Of a stretch of DNA of 64,000 nucleotides, positions 1-8,209 are shown piece by piece (position 1 is the stretch's first letter; the number at the start of each line of letters is the position of its first letter). The notes below the pieces were generated by a model. That model did no database searches, had not been told where the DNA came from, and was given only the letters and a program-made list of their open reading frames with translations. Source of the stretch: Mycolicibacterium llatzerense (GTDB lineage: Bacteria; Actinomycetota; Actinomycetes; Mycobacteriales; Mycobacteriaceae); NCBI RefSeq assembly GCF_000878195.1, contig NZ_JXST01000025.1:1-64000 (forward strand), written 5' to 3'. The translations under genes and the position numbers were made by a program.

Positions 1-253
1 GTTTGCGCAGGCCGGGGATGGCCTCCGGTCGCATCCAGATCTGCCAGCCGTCGGTGCGGCCACCGGGGGACACCGCGCAGTAGGCGACGGTCGTCATGCC
101 GACGCCGCCGGCCGCGGGCAGCTGGTGATACCGGATCAGATCGTCGGTGACCAGGGCATCAGGGGTGGACGCTTCGAACGTCGCGGCCTTGATGATCCGG
201 TTGCGCAGCGTGATCGGACCGAGTTTGGCTTCACTGAAAACGTCAGTGGACAC
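1..253 (-). CDS. Old Yellow Enzyme-family NADH:flavin oxidoreductase, N-terminal fragment (gene runs off the left edge)
   Basis: The reverse strand from about 253 down to 1 is one open frame whose translation contains FSEAKLGPITLRNRIIKAAT and later TVAYCAVSPGGRTDG. This is the FMN-binding barrel start typical of OYE/NADH:flavin oxidoreductases (flavin-dependent reduction of enones or related substrates). Only about 84 residues are present. The chosen start is GTG at 253 (reads VSTDVFSEAKL); a GTG at 271 would add six residues and one at 331 a long unconserved tail. It is divergent from folD with about 90 nt between them. Substrate cannot be told from this fragment. Confidence 0.72.
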   Translation of the reverse strand, partial: MSTDVFSEAKLGPITLRNRIIKAATFEASTPDALVTDDLIRYHQLPAAGGVGMTTVAYCAVSPGGRTDGWQIWMRPEAIPGLRK

Positions 254-341
254 ATTGGGCTGGGTGTTCACCGACGCAGCTGACCACGTGGTGTCGGGTG
301 GTGTCAACGCCGGTTCCACCGCGCCTGACACAATGTTCGTC

Positions 342-1193
342 GTGGGTGCAATCACGCTGGACGGCAAGGCCACACGCGACGAGATCTTCACTGACCTGAC
401 CAAGCGGGTGGCGGCGCTGGCCGCTGCCGGCCGGACACCGGGTCTGGGCACCGTGCTGGTCGGCGACGACCCGGGCTCACACGCCTATGTGCGCGGCAAG
501 CACGCCGACTGCGCCAAGGTCGGCATCAACTCGATTCGCCGGGACCTGCCCGCCGACATCAGCCAGGTCGAGCTGAACGCCGTCATCGACGAGCTGAACG
601 CCAATCCGGAGTGCACCGGCTACATCGTGCAGTTGCCGCTGCCCAAGCACCTCGACGAGAACGCCGCGCTGGAGCGCATCGACCCCGACAAGGACGCCGA
701 CGGACTGCACCCGACGAACCTCGGCCGGCTGGTGTTGAACGAGCCCGCGCCGCTGCCGTGCACGCCGCGCGGCATCGTGCACCTGCTGCGCCGCTACGAG
801 GTGCCGATCGCCGGCGCGCACGTCGTGGTGATCGGCCGCGGTGTCACCGTGGGCCGGCCGATGGGGCTGCTGCTCACCCGGCGTTCGGAGAACGCGACAG
901 TGACGTTGTGCCACACCGGAACTCGCGACCTGCCTGCCCTGACCCGGCAGGCCGACATCATCATCGCCGCCGTCGGCGTGCCGCACATGCTGACCGCTGA
1001 CATGGTCAAGCCGGGCGCGGCCGTCGTCGACGTGGGCGTCAGCCGGGTCGACGGCAAGCTCGCCGGTGACGTGCACCCCGACGTCTGGGAGGTGGCCGGC
1101 GCCATCTCGCCGAATCCCGGTGGCGTCGGGCCGCTGACCCGCGCCTTCCTGCTGGCCAACGTCGTCGAGGCGGAAGAGGCGAAACTGTCTTGA
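342..1193 (+). CDS. folD: Bifunctional methylenetetrahydrofolate dehydrogenase / methenyltetrahydrofolate cyclohydrolase FolD
   Basis: Cytosolic one-carbon enzyme that interconverts 5,10-methylene-, 5,10-methenyl- and 10-formyl-tetrahydrofolate with NADP. The 283-aa product has the family landmarks in order: VGDDPGSHAYVRGK (about 40-53, with K53 at the catalytic lysine position), GYIVQLPLPKHL, the dinucleotide-binding GRGVTVGRPMG and the C-terminal PNPGGVGPLTR. The GTG at 342 gives (V)GAITLDGKAT, matching the N terminus I recall for the M. tuberculosis protein; an ATG at 333 would add three residues, and the frame is open further upstream but there overlaps the divergent oxidoreductase gene. 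Its stop overlaps the TTG start of the next gene, so the two are probably co-translated. Confidence 0.95.
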   Translation: MGAITLDGKATRDEIFTDLTKRVAALAAAGRTPGLGTVLVGDDPGSHAYVRGKHADCAKVGINSIRRDLPADISQVELNAVIDELNANPECTGYIVQLPLPKHLDENAALERIDPDKDADGLHPTNLGRLVLNEPAPLPCTPRGIVHLLRRYEVPIAGAHVVVIGRGVTVGRPMGLLLTRRSENATVTLCHTGTRDLPALTRQADIIIAAVGVPHMLTADMVKPGAAVVDVGVSRVDGKLAGDVHPDVWEVAGAISPNPGGVGPLTRAFLLANVVEAEEAKLS

Positions 1194-1483
1194 CCGCAAA
1201 GGAATTCGCCCGCAAGGTGTTCGCTGGCCAATGGCCGATCCTGTCGGTGGGCGTGTTCTTCGTGGTGGCGTTCGCCTTGGTGATCGGCGGCTACTGGCGC
1301 CGCGGCGCGCTGGTGATGGCGATCGGTGTCGGTATCGCCGCCGCCATGCGGCTGCTGCTGACCGACGACCGCGCCGGCCTGCTGGTGGTGCGCAGCCGGA
1401 TCATCGACGTCGCGACGACGGCCTCCGTCAGCGCCGTGATGCTGTACGTCGCGTGGACCATCAACCCATTGGGTACTGCCTAG
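1190..1483 (+). CDS. DUF3017 small integral membrane protein
   Basis: A 97-residue membrane protein of unknown function with three hydrophobic segments (about 13-34, 38-55 and 72-92), starting MTAKEFARKVFAGQWPI. A short membrane protein of this type and the same length follows folD in M. tuberculosis (Rv3355c), so order and size both support the call. The start is a TTG at 1190 whose last two bases are the first two of the folD TGA (overlap 1190-1193), a usual mark of translational coupling. Its TAG stop (1481-1483) shares bases with the stop of the convergent AraC gene. No catalytic motif is visible. Confidence 0.85.
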   Translation: MTAKEFARKVFAGQWPILSVGVFFVVAFALVIGGYWRRGALVMAIGVGIAAAMRLLLTDDRAGLLVVRSRIIDVATTASVSAVMLYVAWTINPLGTA

Positions 1484-2499
1484 GTTGCCACCGGGCCGTC
1501 CTTGCGCAGTTGTGCCGGGGTGACACCGAACCATCGCTTGACCGACCTCGTCATGGACGAATGTTCGGAGTAGCCCAGGGCGGCGGCGACTTGGCTTAGG
1601 GGAAGCTCGGTTTCGAGCAGCAGTCGGCGCGTCGCCGACCGGTAGACATCGGCTCGGATGTCCTCGAACGTGGCGTGCTCGTCTGACAATCTGCGTTGCA
1701 ACGTCCGAGGGTGCATGTTGAGCAGATCTGCGACCTCTGCCTTGGTGCCCCGATTTGCTCCTATGGTGCTCTTCAATGTGCGCTGTACGCGTTCCGAAAG
1801 GCTTTGTCCGGCTGCGGGATAACGGGTGGCGATGTACGCGATCGCCTGGTTGCGGAGGTGCGGCTTGATGGCCCTGATCCTGGTGTTCAGGAGATGACGG
1901 TCCAAATGTATTGCGGCATAGGGCTGCTCGAAAGAGACGGGGGCATCGAAATGCGTACGGTAGACGCTGCGTTGTCCGACCGGCGTGTGTGGGATGGATA
2001 CCCCTCGTAGGTGCAGGGGAGTAGGTGACAGCGCCTGCGCCATCCGGTAGGTCGACGATAGGTACGCATCGATCAGCTGCCGCTGCGGGACCGCCCGCTC
2101 GAGTTGGACGTCGAACCGCACCGTGATGCAGCCGGGCAGGTGCAGGCTGGGGTCCTCGATGACCAGCTCGTAGCTCGGGCTGTGAAAGAACAGGTATCGA
2201 GATGCGCTGACCGCGGCTTCGTACACCGTGCCGCTGTTCTGGACGACCACAGCGAGCAGGCCCAGTATCGACAGGTCCTGGCGGCTTCCCAGTCGGAGGC
2301 CGAGCGTGGGCAGTCGGTGATGTTGAGCGGCGTTCTCGAGCAGGAGCGCGAGCACGTCGAGGGGCACCATGGATTCGGGGTCACCCAGTGCAGCTGGATC
2401 CAGCCCGCTCTGCCTGTACAACCGGTCGGGATTGCCGCCGAGTTCGCGGATGAACGGGGCGAAGTCCTGCAGCACGCCGGCTCGTATCGACTCATCCAC
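1480..2499 (-). CDS. AraC-family transcriptional regulator with AraC-arabinose-type N-terminal domain
   Basis: 339-residue DNA-binding regulator. The first 190 or so residues (LGGNPDRLYRQSGLDPAALG and so on) fit the arabinose-binding-type N domain seen in OruR/ArgR-like AraC members. The C-terminal 100 residues carry the two helix-turn-helix units, with VADLLNMHPRTLQRRLSDEH and LSQVAAALGYSEHSSMTRSV as recognition regions, ending FGVTPAQLRKDG. It is divergent from the amidase gene at 2570 with 70 nt between them, so the likely target is that amidase and its own promoter. The inducer is not known. Its stop overlaps that of the convergent DUF3017 gene by four bases. Confidence 0.9.
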   Translation of the reverse strand: MDESIRAGVLQDFAPFIRELGGNPDRLYRQSGLDPAALGDPESMVPLDVLALLLENAAQHHRLPTLGLRLGSRQDLSILGLLAVVVQNSGTVYEAAVSASRYLFFHSPSYELVIEDPSLHLPGCITVRFDVQLERAVPQRQLIDAYLSSTYRMAQALSPTPLHLRGVSIPHTPVGQRSVYRTHFDAPVSFEQPYAAIHLDRHLLNTRIRAIKPHLRNQAIAYIATRYPAAGQSLSERVQRTLKSTIGANRGTKAEVADLLNMHPRTLQRRLSDEHATFEDIRADVYRSATRRLLLETELPLSQVAAALGYSEHSSMTRSVKRWFGVTPAQLRKDGPVAT

Positions 2500-2569
2500 G
2501 TTCGTCAGTGTCGAAATCCGTGTCTCGATATGTCAAGAGCGAGTTTCCGGCCGCACTGAAGATCAGACG

Positions 2570-4042
2570 GTGAACTTCGATGAGTACCGCAGATACGACG
2601 CCACCGGGTTGGCGAAGCTGGTCGCCGACAAAGAGGTGTCGGCGGCGGAATTGTTGACGCTGGCCCGGGAACGGGCTGCGGCGGTGAATCCCAGGATCAA
2701 TGCCATCGTCCGTGATGTGCCCGTCACGAAACCGGCGGACGAACTCAACGGCCCGTTTGCGGGAGTGCCGTTCCTGATCAAAGACCTGGGGCAGGACTAC
2801 GCAGGCACACCGAGCTCGCACGGATCGCGTTCTTTGAAAGCGTTGCCCGCCAAGGAACACGCGACGATCGTGCAGCGCTGGATCGACGCAGGGTTGGTGA
2901 TATTCGGCAAGACCAACCTGCCGGAGTTCGGGGCGAAAGCCATTTCCGAACCCGAGGTCTGGGGTCCCGCGCGCAATCCATGGGACCTGACGCGAACGCC
3001 GGGCGGATCGTCGGGCGGTTCGGCTGCCGCGGTCGCCGCCGGAATCGTTCCCTGTGCCGGCGCGAATGACGGTGGCGGATCGACGCGTATCCCGGCGGCC
3101 TGTTGCGGACTGGTCGGGCTGAAGCCCGGACGGGGGTTGACGCCGTTCGGTCCCGGAGCCGGTGAGTTGATGCACGGCGCGGCGGTGCAGGGGGTGGTCT
3201 CGCGGACGGTGCGCGACACCGCCGCGATGTTCGACGTCATCAGCGGGGGCGACCCCTGCGGGCCTTTCGTGCCAGGGCTGCCGACGTCGTCGTTCGCGTC
3301 GGCTGTGGGCGAGAACCCGCAGAAACTGCGGATCGGTGTACGGGTGCCGTCCGCGATCACGCCGACGCCGCACCCTGAGGCGTTCGCGGCGGTGGAGGCG
3401 GCGGTGAGAAGCCTGATCGACCTCGGCCACCACGTGGAGGAACTGCGGCAGGCGCCGTTCGATGACGGCGAGTTGGCGCGAGACTTCCTGCTCACCTGGT
3501 TCGTCTTCTTGGCATGGGAGGTCGCCGAAGCCAAACGACTGACGGGTGCGGGCGATGATTCGTTCGAGCGCGACACGCTGATCATGGCCGCGCTCGGTCG
3601 CGCGACGAGCAGCGTCGACTACGTGGCCGCCGTCCAGCGGCGTCACGACCATGCCCGCCGCCTCACCGCATTCTTCGAGTCCTACGACCTGCTGCTGACG
3701 CCGACGTTGGCGACCCCGCCCCCGAAGGTCGGCGAGTTCGATCTGCCGGCCGCACTGCGGCCCGCGGTCGACGTGTTGCTCAAGACCCGCACCGCATCCC
3801 TACTGCGATACACGAACATCGTCGACGACATGGTGGAGAAGAACCTCGGCTGGGTGCCATATACGCAACTGGCGAATCTGACCGGCCGCCCGGCTATTTC
3901 GTTGCCGCTGCACTGGACCGCAGACGGACTGCCACTCGGTGTCCAGTTCGTGGCTCCTCTCGGAGGTGAATCGCTACTCATTCGGTTGGCCGCTCAACTC
4001 GAGGAAGCGATGCCCTGGGCGGATCGCGTCGCGCCACTGTAG
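2570..4042 (+). CDS. Amidase (amidase signature family)
   Basis: 490-residue cytoplasmic amidase hydrolysing a carboxamide or related bond. The Ser-cisSer-Lys triad is recognisable: K71 in PFLIKDLG, S147 in GGSSGGS (145-151) and S171 in DGGGSTRIP. The 24-residue spacing between the two serines equals that of fatty acid amide hydrolase. The C-terminal half has the usual LLTPTLATPPP and NLTGRPAISLPL segments. The GTG at 2570 is chosen because it begins a normal-length product (NFDEYRRYDATGLAKLV); the frame is open back to 2369 but that part overlaps the AraC gene. It is divergent from that regulator, which may sense the substrate. Physiological substrate unknown. Confidence 0.88.
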   Translation: MNFDEYRRYDATGLAKLVADKEVSAAELLTLARERAAAVNPRINAIVRDVPVTKPADELNGPFAGVPFLIKDLGQDYAGTPSSHGSRSLKALPAKEHATIVQRWIDAGLVIFGKTNLPEFGAKAISEPEVWGPARNPWDLTRTPGGSSGGSAAAVAAGIVPCAGANDGGGSTRIPAACCGLVGLKPGRGLTPFGPGAGELMHGAAVQGVVSRTVRDTAAMFDVISGGDPCGPFVPGLPTSSFASAVGENPQKLRIGVRVPSAITPTPHPEAFAAVEAAVRSLIDLGHHVEELRQAPFDDGELARDFLLTWFVFLAWEVAEAKRLTGAGDDSFERDTLIMAALGRATSSVDYVAAVQRRHDHARRLTAFFESYDLLLTPTLATPPPKVGEFDLPAALRPAVDVLLKTRTASLLRYTNIVDDMVEKNLGWVPYTQLANLTGRPAISLPLHWTADGLPLGVQFVAPLGGESLLIRLAAQLEEAMPWADRVAPL

Positions 4043-4082
4043 CGGCGACGCGTTCGACCTGTGTTCGCGCCAGGAATTGAAT

Positions 4083-4096
4083 CGGACTAAAGTCCG
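4083..4096. promoter_or_regulatory. 14-bp palindrome CGGACTAAAGTCCG upstream of the DoxX gene
   Basis: Perfect inverted repeat CGGACT-AA-AGTCCG, 52 bases before the ATG of the DoxX-like gene. Its size and symmetry are those of a dimeric repressor site (TetR or MarR type). The core resembles the middle of a DosR box, but the outer G/C bases of that box are missing, so a local repressor is preferred. No regulator gene is directly adjacent; the nearest accessory regulator is the TetR at 8324. Confidence 0.45.
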
Positions 4097-4148
4097 TTTA
4101 ATCGACTAGGTCATTCCGACCGCGAACTTCAGACCTGAGGAGCTCAAC

Positions 4149-4523
4149 ATGAACACGGCACTGTGGATCGTCGCCGGCGTACTGGCTTTCGTCTTCGCCG
4201 GAAGCGGCGTGATGAAGCTGGTTCTTCCCAAGGAGAAGCTGGTTGCGCAGGGTCTGGGCGGGCTTGCCGACGTGGACCCGAACGCCATCCGCGGGATCGG
4301 CGTGGCCGAAGTGGCCGGCGCGATCGGCCTGATCGTGCCGCCGCTGGTGCACATTCTCCCGGTGCTCGCCCCGCTGGCCGCCATCGGCCTGGCGGTGGTC
4401 ATGGTGGGCGCGATCGTCACGCACGGCCGTCGCAAGGAGTACCCGAACGTGGCGGTCAACGTGGTGCTGCTCGGCCTGGCGTTGTTCGTCGCCTGGGGCC
4501 GGTTCGGCGCCTACGCCTTCTGA
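4149..4523 (+). CDS. DoxX-like membrane protein
   Basis: 124-residue protein with four predicted membrane helices: about 3-22, 48-66, 70-90 and 100-120. The pattern (short N-out helix, SGVMKL after helix 1, then two close helices) matches DoxX-like proteins, often linked to redox or small-molecule stress. A good ribosome binding site (GAGGAGCTCAAC) precedes the ATG. It stands alone on the plus strand and ends just before a strong hairpin that separates it from the convergent NorQ/NorD cassette. Exact role unknown. Confidence 0.82.
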   Translation: MNTALWIVAGVLAFVFAGSGVMKLVLPKEKLVAQGLGGLADVDPNAIRGIGVAEVAGAIGLIVPPLVHILPVLAPLAAIGLAVVMVGAIVTHGRRKEYPNVAVNVVLLGLALFVAWGRFGAYAF

Positions 4524-4534
4524 TCCTCTGGGAT

Positions 4535-4577
4535 TTGTGCACGATTTTCCGCGGTCGCCGCGGAAAATCGTGCACAA
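4535..4577. terminator. Strong hairpin between convergent genes
   Basis: Perfect 20-bp arms (4535-4554 and 4558-4577), beginning TTGTGCACGATTTTCCGCGG, with a 3-base loop TCG. It lies between the end of the DoxX gene and the end of the oppositely transcribed cassette, so it can stop transcription from both sides. There is no long U-run, as is common for mycobacterial terminators. The outer TTGTGCAC is shared with the hairpin at 12206. Confidence 0.75.
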
Positions 4578-4584
4578 GTCGCCG

Positions 4585-5004
4585 TCAGTGGCCGCCGGTG
4601 CGGGCGAGCCGGTCTTCGTGAATCTGCACGAGCTCGCGGAAGCCGAGTCGGTGATAGTGGGGCACCGGTTGTACGCCCCAGGTGTCCTGCGCGGTTTTCT
4701 GCCCGGTCGCTTCTGCGGGTCCACCGAACGGCGCACCCGAAAAGTCGTACGGGAACTTGCATTCCACGGTGTCGTCGGAGTAGCGCACCTTCATCAGCTC
4801 GCTGCAGATCTCTCTGAACGACAATGTCGGCCAGCCGTACCAGACGGCCAGCGCCGGCATGGTGAACGAACCTTCGATGACGAGGCCGAACAGGCACACG
4901 AAGAGGCCGCGCTTGAGCCACTTGTGCATGTTGGCGTAGACGGGCGTGGTGCCCAGCGGCAGGGTGTCGTCCGCCTTGGGCGACTCGGTGTCGGCGATGC
5001 TCAT
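4585..5004 (-). CDS. Membrane protein of unknown family, last gene of the NorQ/NorD-type cassette
   Basis: I do not recognise this 139-residue protein. It has a charged N terminus, one clear membrane helix (about 33-57, GLFVCLFGLVIEGSFTMPAL) and a soluble tail of some 80 residues. The tail holds C67 and C82, then a histidine-rich end: PHYHRLGF at 115-122, H129 and the terminal H139. Such residues could bind metal, but this is inference. The ATG at 5004 is preferred; an upstream in-frame start at 5130 would overlap the neighbouring gene by over 100 bases. It begins 10 bases after the five-helix protein ends, so the two are surely co-transcribed. No cupredoxin, heme or iron-sulfur signature is visible. 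Confidence 0.8.
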   Translation of the reverse strand: MSIADTESPKADDTLPLGTTPVYANMHKWLKRGLFVCLFGLVIEGSFTMPALAVWYGWPTLSFREICSELMKVRYSDDTVECKFPYDFSGAPFGGPAEATGQKTAQDTWGVQPVPHYHRLGFRELVQIHEDRLARTGGH

Positions 5005-5014
5005 GGGATGTCCT

Positions 5015-5704
5015 TTAGTCGCTGAAGATTTCGCGATTGACGGTGTGCAGATAGGGGATGGCCAGGAACGGCGTGATGTAGAAGATGTCGTACAGCCACC
5101 AGCCGACGACCGGGAAAACCACTCCGGCATAACGGATATCGGCGAACATCGTCATGTTGAACGTGTAGCCGATCCAGATGACGATGCCGAACCAGCAGGT
5201 GATGATGAGCCACTGGTGGCCCCATCGCTTCATCTGCAGGAACGCGATACCGGCGGCGATGCGCATGGTGAACACCGTCAGGATCAGCGCGACCTCCCAG
5301 GCCTTTTCACCCGGTGCGCCCGCTCCGCCGATCCACAGTTCGTTGTAGTGCCAGAAGTATCCGGCGTCGAACATGTTGCCCCACGCGGTGATGATGGTGC
5401 GGTTCAGCAGGGTGTGGTTGGCCAGCAGGTCCAGTGACCACCCGATGCTGTTGAGCGCGGCGTCGAGGATCACCAGATAGCCGATGAGTGTCACGATGAT
5501 CGGTCGCACCGACAGCCCGGCCTTTTGCGCACGCCGTTGCAGCCAGACGCCGCGCAGGAAGAACGGCAGCCCGACGAAGCCGATGAACATCGACCCCATC
5601 AACAGGGTGCCGGTGATCAGCCAGCGGTCCGCCTGCCGTTGCGCGAGCCGGGATTCGTCGTGGTGCTGGTCGTAGCTGACGGCCGGCACCGTCGTCGCGC
5701 TCAC
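5015..5704 (-). CDS. Five-helix membrane protein of unknown family in the NorQ/NorD-type cassette
   Basis: 229-residue integral membrane protein not assigned to a family. Predicted helices lie near 28-50, 66-92, 136-157, 164-184 and 193-217. Between helices 2 and 3 is a striking aromatic stretch, DAGYFWHYNELW (113-124). Other polar residues near the membrane include H97, H163 and H220. The start is GTG at 5704, which overlaps the TGA of the 42-residue gene upstream by four bases, a coupling signal; a longer frame to 5803 would overlap that gene. Together with the 139-residue protein it is the likely client or product of the NorQ/NorD-like chaperone pair. Copper monooxygenase subunit C was considered and not supported. 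Confidence 0.82.
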   Translation of the reverse strand: MSATTVPAVSYDQHHDESRLAQRQADRWLITGTLLMGSMFIGFVGLPFFLRGVWLQRRAQKAGLSVRPIIVTLIGYLVILDAALNSIGWSLDLLANHTLLNRTIITAWGNMFDAGYFWHYNELWIGGAGAPGEKAWEVALILTVFTMRIAAGIAFLQMKRWGHQWLIITCWFGIVIWIGYTFNMTMFADIRYAGVVFPVVGWWLYDIFYITPFLAIPYLHTVNREIFSD

Positions 5705-5829
5705 AGCGACCACCAGCCCCGGACGATCGACATGTGCAACTGGATCAGGAACATCGCCAGCAGCCATCCGTACGCGAACAGCTGGAAGACGATCAGTGCC
5801 CACTTGCGTTTGCGATCCTGCTCGTTCAT
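5701..5829 (-). CDS. 42-residue single-helix membrane peptide
   Basis: Small protein MNEQDRKRKWALIVFQLFAY and onward, with a basic N terminus and one membrane helix (about 10-33) ending RGWWSL. An AGGAG motif stands about 10 bases before the ATG at 5829. The stop overlaps the GTG of the five-helix protein gene (5701-5704). The peptide is conserved-looking in form: positive-inside end, clean helix, aromatic C terminus. It may be an accessory subunit of the membrane complex encoded next to it. No family recognised. Confidence 0.78.
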   Translation of the reverse strand: MNEQDRKRKWALIVFQLFAYGWLLAMFLIQLHMSIVRGWWSL

Positions 5830-5866
5830 GTACGTGAATCTCCTTTTCTGACAGGGATGTTCGTGA

Positions 5867-6673
5867 TCAATGGATGACCGCCGGTTGCAGGCATGCCGCG
5901 GCGATCTCGCGCAGACCATCCCCGATGGCGCCGTCGCTGCTCAGCGGCGCCAGCACGGCGGCTTCGGCGGCCGACATCTCGTCGGCCCCCGCGGCGATCA
6001 GATGCGCTGCGGTGACCAGCACCCGCGTGGACGGCGGCTCGAAGTGAAAAGCGTCGTCGGCCTGACGAATACTGTTGGCGCACTGCACGAGCCACTGTGC
6101 GGCACCGATGTCGATGCCCGTTTCTCCGACCAAGACGTCGGCCTCGCGTTCGGGTGCCAGATAGTTCATCGCGATGGTGACGAACCGCTGCCGGAACGAC
6201 GGCTTGAGGTCCTTGAGCGAATGACGGTAGGCGGGGTTGTACGAACAGACCAGCAGGAACGAATCGGGCGCCGGGACCACCTCGCCGGCCCGGTCCAGAT
6301 ATAGGGTCCGCCGATGATCGGTCAGCGAGTGCAGGATTGCCAGTGAATCGTGGCGCGCCTCCACCACCTCGTCGAGATAGCAGATGGCGCCGTCTTTCAC
6401 GGCGCGGGTCAACGGGCCGTCGGTCCAGATCACATCGCCGCCGGCGACGACGAACCGGCCGACCAGGTCCGAACTCGTCAGATCGTCATGACAACTGATG
6501 GTCAGCACGGGGCGACCCAGCACGGTGCCCATGTGCTCGACGAATCGAGTCTTGCCGCAGCCCGTCGGTCCGGTGAGCATGACCGGCAGCCGGCGCTGAT
6601 ACGCCTGGCGGAACGTGGTCACCTCGTTGCCGGCCGGCAGGTACGGCGAATCGGTTGCGGCCCAATCCCTCAT
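5867..6673 (-). CDS. NorQ/CbbQ-type MoxR AAA+ ATPase
   Basis: 268-residue AAA+ ATPase of the CbbQ/NirQ/NorQ branch of MoxR proteins, which work with a VWA partner to activate a metalloenzyme. Walker A is GPTGCGKT (35-42), Walker B AICYLDEV (96-103). The branch-specific stretches SCHDDLTSSDLVGRF, DGPLTRAVKDGAICY and CSYNPAYRHSLKDLKPSFRQ follow those of NorQ and CbbQ closely. The ATG at 6673 overlaps the TGA of the NorD-like gene by four bases (6670-6673), so the pair is made together. In known systems the client is nitric oxide reductase or Rubisco; neither is in this window, and the neighbours here are small membrane proteins. Confidence 0.92.
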   Translation of the reverse strand: MRDWAATDSPYLPAGNEVTTFRQAYQRRLPVMLTGPTGCGKTRFVEHMGTVLGRPVLTISCHDDLTSSDLVGRFVVAGGDVIWTDGPLTRAVKDGAICYLDEVVEARHDSLAILHSLTDHRRTLYLDRAGEVVPAPDSFLLVCSYNPAYRHSLKDLKPSFRQRFVTIAMNYLAPEREADVLVGETGIDIGAAQWLVQCANSIRQADDAFHFEPPSTRVLVTAAHLIAAGADEMSAAEAAVLAPLSSDGAIGDGLREIAAACLQPAVIH

Positions 6674-8193
6674 GCGGAAACCAACTCTCGGTGCACGTGC
6701 GCCAGGACGCGGGGGAGTTCCTCGATGCGACGGATCCGCCGGGACCGTCGGGAGCCGAACACCTCGGGTAGCGGATCCACCCGGACCGGTCCCAGGCCCA
6801 GGTAGTAGACGCCGACGCCCGCCTCGTCGGCCTCGCCGACCGCATGTGCGACGTCGGCCCACGCGTACCGGCCTTCGTAGCCCTCATCGGAGATGAGGCC
6901 GTCGCCGATCACGATGAGCAGGCGACGCCCCGCGGGCTGGGTCAGCAGGCGGCTGGTCAGGTGCCGGATCGGTGCGCCGAGCCGCGTATAGCCGCCCGTC
7001 ACCAGACCGGACTTGCTGGGTAACGCAAAGTGGTTGTCGCTGAAGTCCTTCAGGCACCGGACCTCGACGCGGTGACGGGTGTTGCCGCTGAAGACGAAGA
7101 TGCCGTGCCGCTCCCGCGAGACCGTCATGGCCCGGGAAAGTGCGTCGGCGCAGGCCAATTCGAGGTCGAACACCCGGCCCTGATGGACACCCAACGACGA
7201 GCTGCCGTCCATCAGCACGGCGGTGACGGTGTCGCGCGCACTCGGCAGCAAGGCGCGGAACACCTTCGGCTCCTGCGGCGAACCCGCGCGCGCGTCCGCA
7301 TAGGCCGCGACGTAGGCATCGACGTCCAGATCGCTGCCATCCTCGAGCCGATTGGTCATCGTGCGGTGGGTGGGTTCGTCGAACCAGCGCCGGATGTCCG
7401 GTGCCGCGCTGCCGCGCCGCTCGTGCAGGGTCTGCCGGCGTTCCAGGACCGCGACGTGATTGGGCAGGAACGCCCCACGCCACGAATTCCATTCGGGGTA
7501 GGGGATTCCGGCGCGTTGGTCGGCCCGGACGTCCAGGTCGTCGTCCTCGGGCCGGCTGGCCGGTGGCAGGTTGGCGTTGCGCACGCCGCCTTCGCCGCCG
7601 ACCGGGATCGACATCAGGCGTTGGGCGTCCGAGCGCGACGACGTCCACGGCATGCGCCCGAACGTCCGCCGGACCGCGCTTGCCAACGTCCGGGTGGCGA
7701 CCGCGCTGAGCGGCGGTGCGCCCAGCACCGGGTAGTCCGCCAGCCGGGCCCCGGACCGCGCCAATGCGTCTGTTCGACTGAGGATTTCGCTCGCATCGAG
7801 ATCTGGGTCAGCCGGTTCCAGCCCTGGGAGCGTCCGGTGCGCTTCCGGGAGCAGGCCGGGCCACCGGCCCGCCACCCAGCCCAGCGCAACTCCGCCCTCG
7901 ACCAGCTTGAGCGCAGCGAGTTCCCGCGCGGACAACCGGTGCAGCGGATACTGCGCGATCCGGTCTTTCGACGGCGCGCACTGCAGGGCGATGCCGCAGC
8001 TGTAGGTCCGCAACGACCAGTCGGCTGCGGGCGCCGGGTACGGGACGTGGACGACGGTCCGGCTGGCACTGAGCCCGAAGCGGCGCTGCTCGCCGGAGAT
8101 CAGCCGTACCCCGGTCCGTCGTCGTTCCGACAGCGCGACCGCGGTCACCGCGCAGGCCCGCTCGAGCTCAGCGGGCGTAATCGACTGGGACAC
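6670..8193 (-). CDS. NorD/CbbO-type von Willebrand factor A protein
   Basis: 507-residue partner of the NorQ-type ATPase. The C-terminal third is a VWA domain with the metal-ion-dependent adhesion motif DGSSS at 329-333, followed by an Asp-rich helix (LELACADAL) and the IVIGDGLISDEGYEG strand. The central YPEWNSW (232-238) is also characteristic of NorD-like proteins. In NorQ-NorD and CbbQ-CbbO pairs the VWA protein links the ATPase ring to the client enzyme. The GTG at 8193 (VSQSITPAELERA) is chosen; upstream in-frame codons run through the 32-residue peptide gene in another frame. It starts 16 bases after that peptide gene ends. Confidence 0.9.
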   Translation of the reverse strand: MSQSITPAELERACAVTAVALSERRRTGVRLISGEQRRFGLSASRTVVHVPYPAPAADWSLRTYSCGIALQCAPSKDRIAQYPLHRLSARELAALKLVEGGVALGWVAGRWPGLLPEAHRTLPGLEPADPDLDASEILSRTDALARSGARLADYPVLGAPPLSAVATRTLASAVRRTFGRMPWTSSRSDAQRLMSIPVGGEGGVRNANLPPASRPEDDDLDVRADQRAGIPYPEWNSWRGAFLPNHVAVLERRQTLHERRGSAAPDIRRWFDEPTHRTMTNRLEDGSDLDVDAYVAAYADARAGSPQEPKVFRALLPSARDTVTAVLMDGSSSLGVHQGRVFDLELACADALSRAMTVSRERHGIFVFSGNTRHRVEVRCLKDFSDNHFALPSKSGLVTGGYTRLGAPIRHLTSRLLTQPAGRRLLIVIGDGLISDEGYEGRYAWADVAHAVGEADEAGVGVYYLGLGPVRVDPLPEVFGSRRSRRIRRIEELPRVLAHVHRELVSA

Positions 8194-8209
8194 TTGCGGA
8201 CCGGGTTTC

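Noticed and set aside
2500..2569. Direct repeats (TGTCGAAATCCG / TGTCTCGATATG) as AraC sites in the AraC-amidase gap
   Set aside because: Only about half of the bases agree between the copies; too weak to list as a site.
4083..4096. DosR box before the DoxX gene
   Set aside because: Only the core GGACTWWAGTCC agrees; the outer G and C bases that DosR needs are absent.
5015..5704. Copper membrane monooxygenase subunit C (PmoC/AmoC) for the five-helix protein
   Set aside because: The Asp-x3-His...His metal motif of that subunit is not present, and no PmoB-like cupredoxin gene is nearby.
5867..8193. Nitric oxide reductase operon on account of the NorQ/NorD-like genes
   Set aside because: No NorB (12 helices, heme ligands) or NorC (heme c) gene is in the window.
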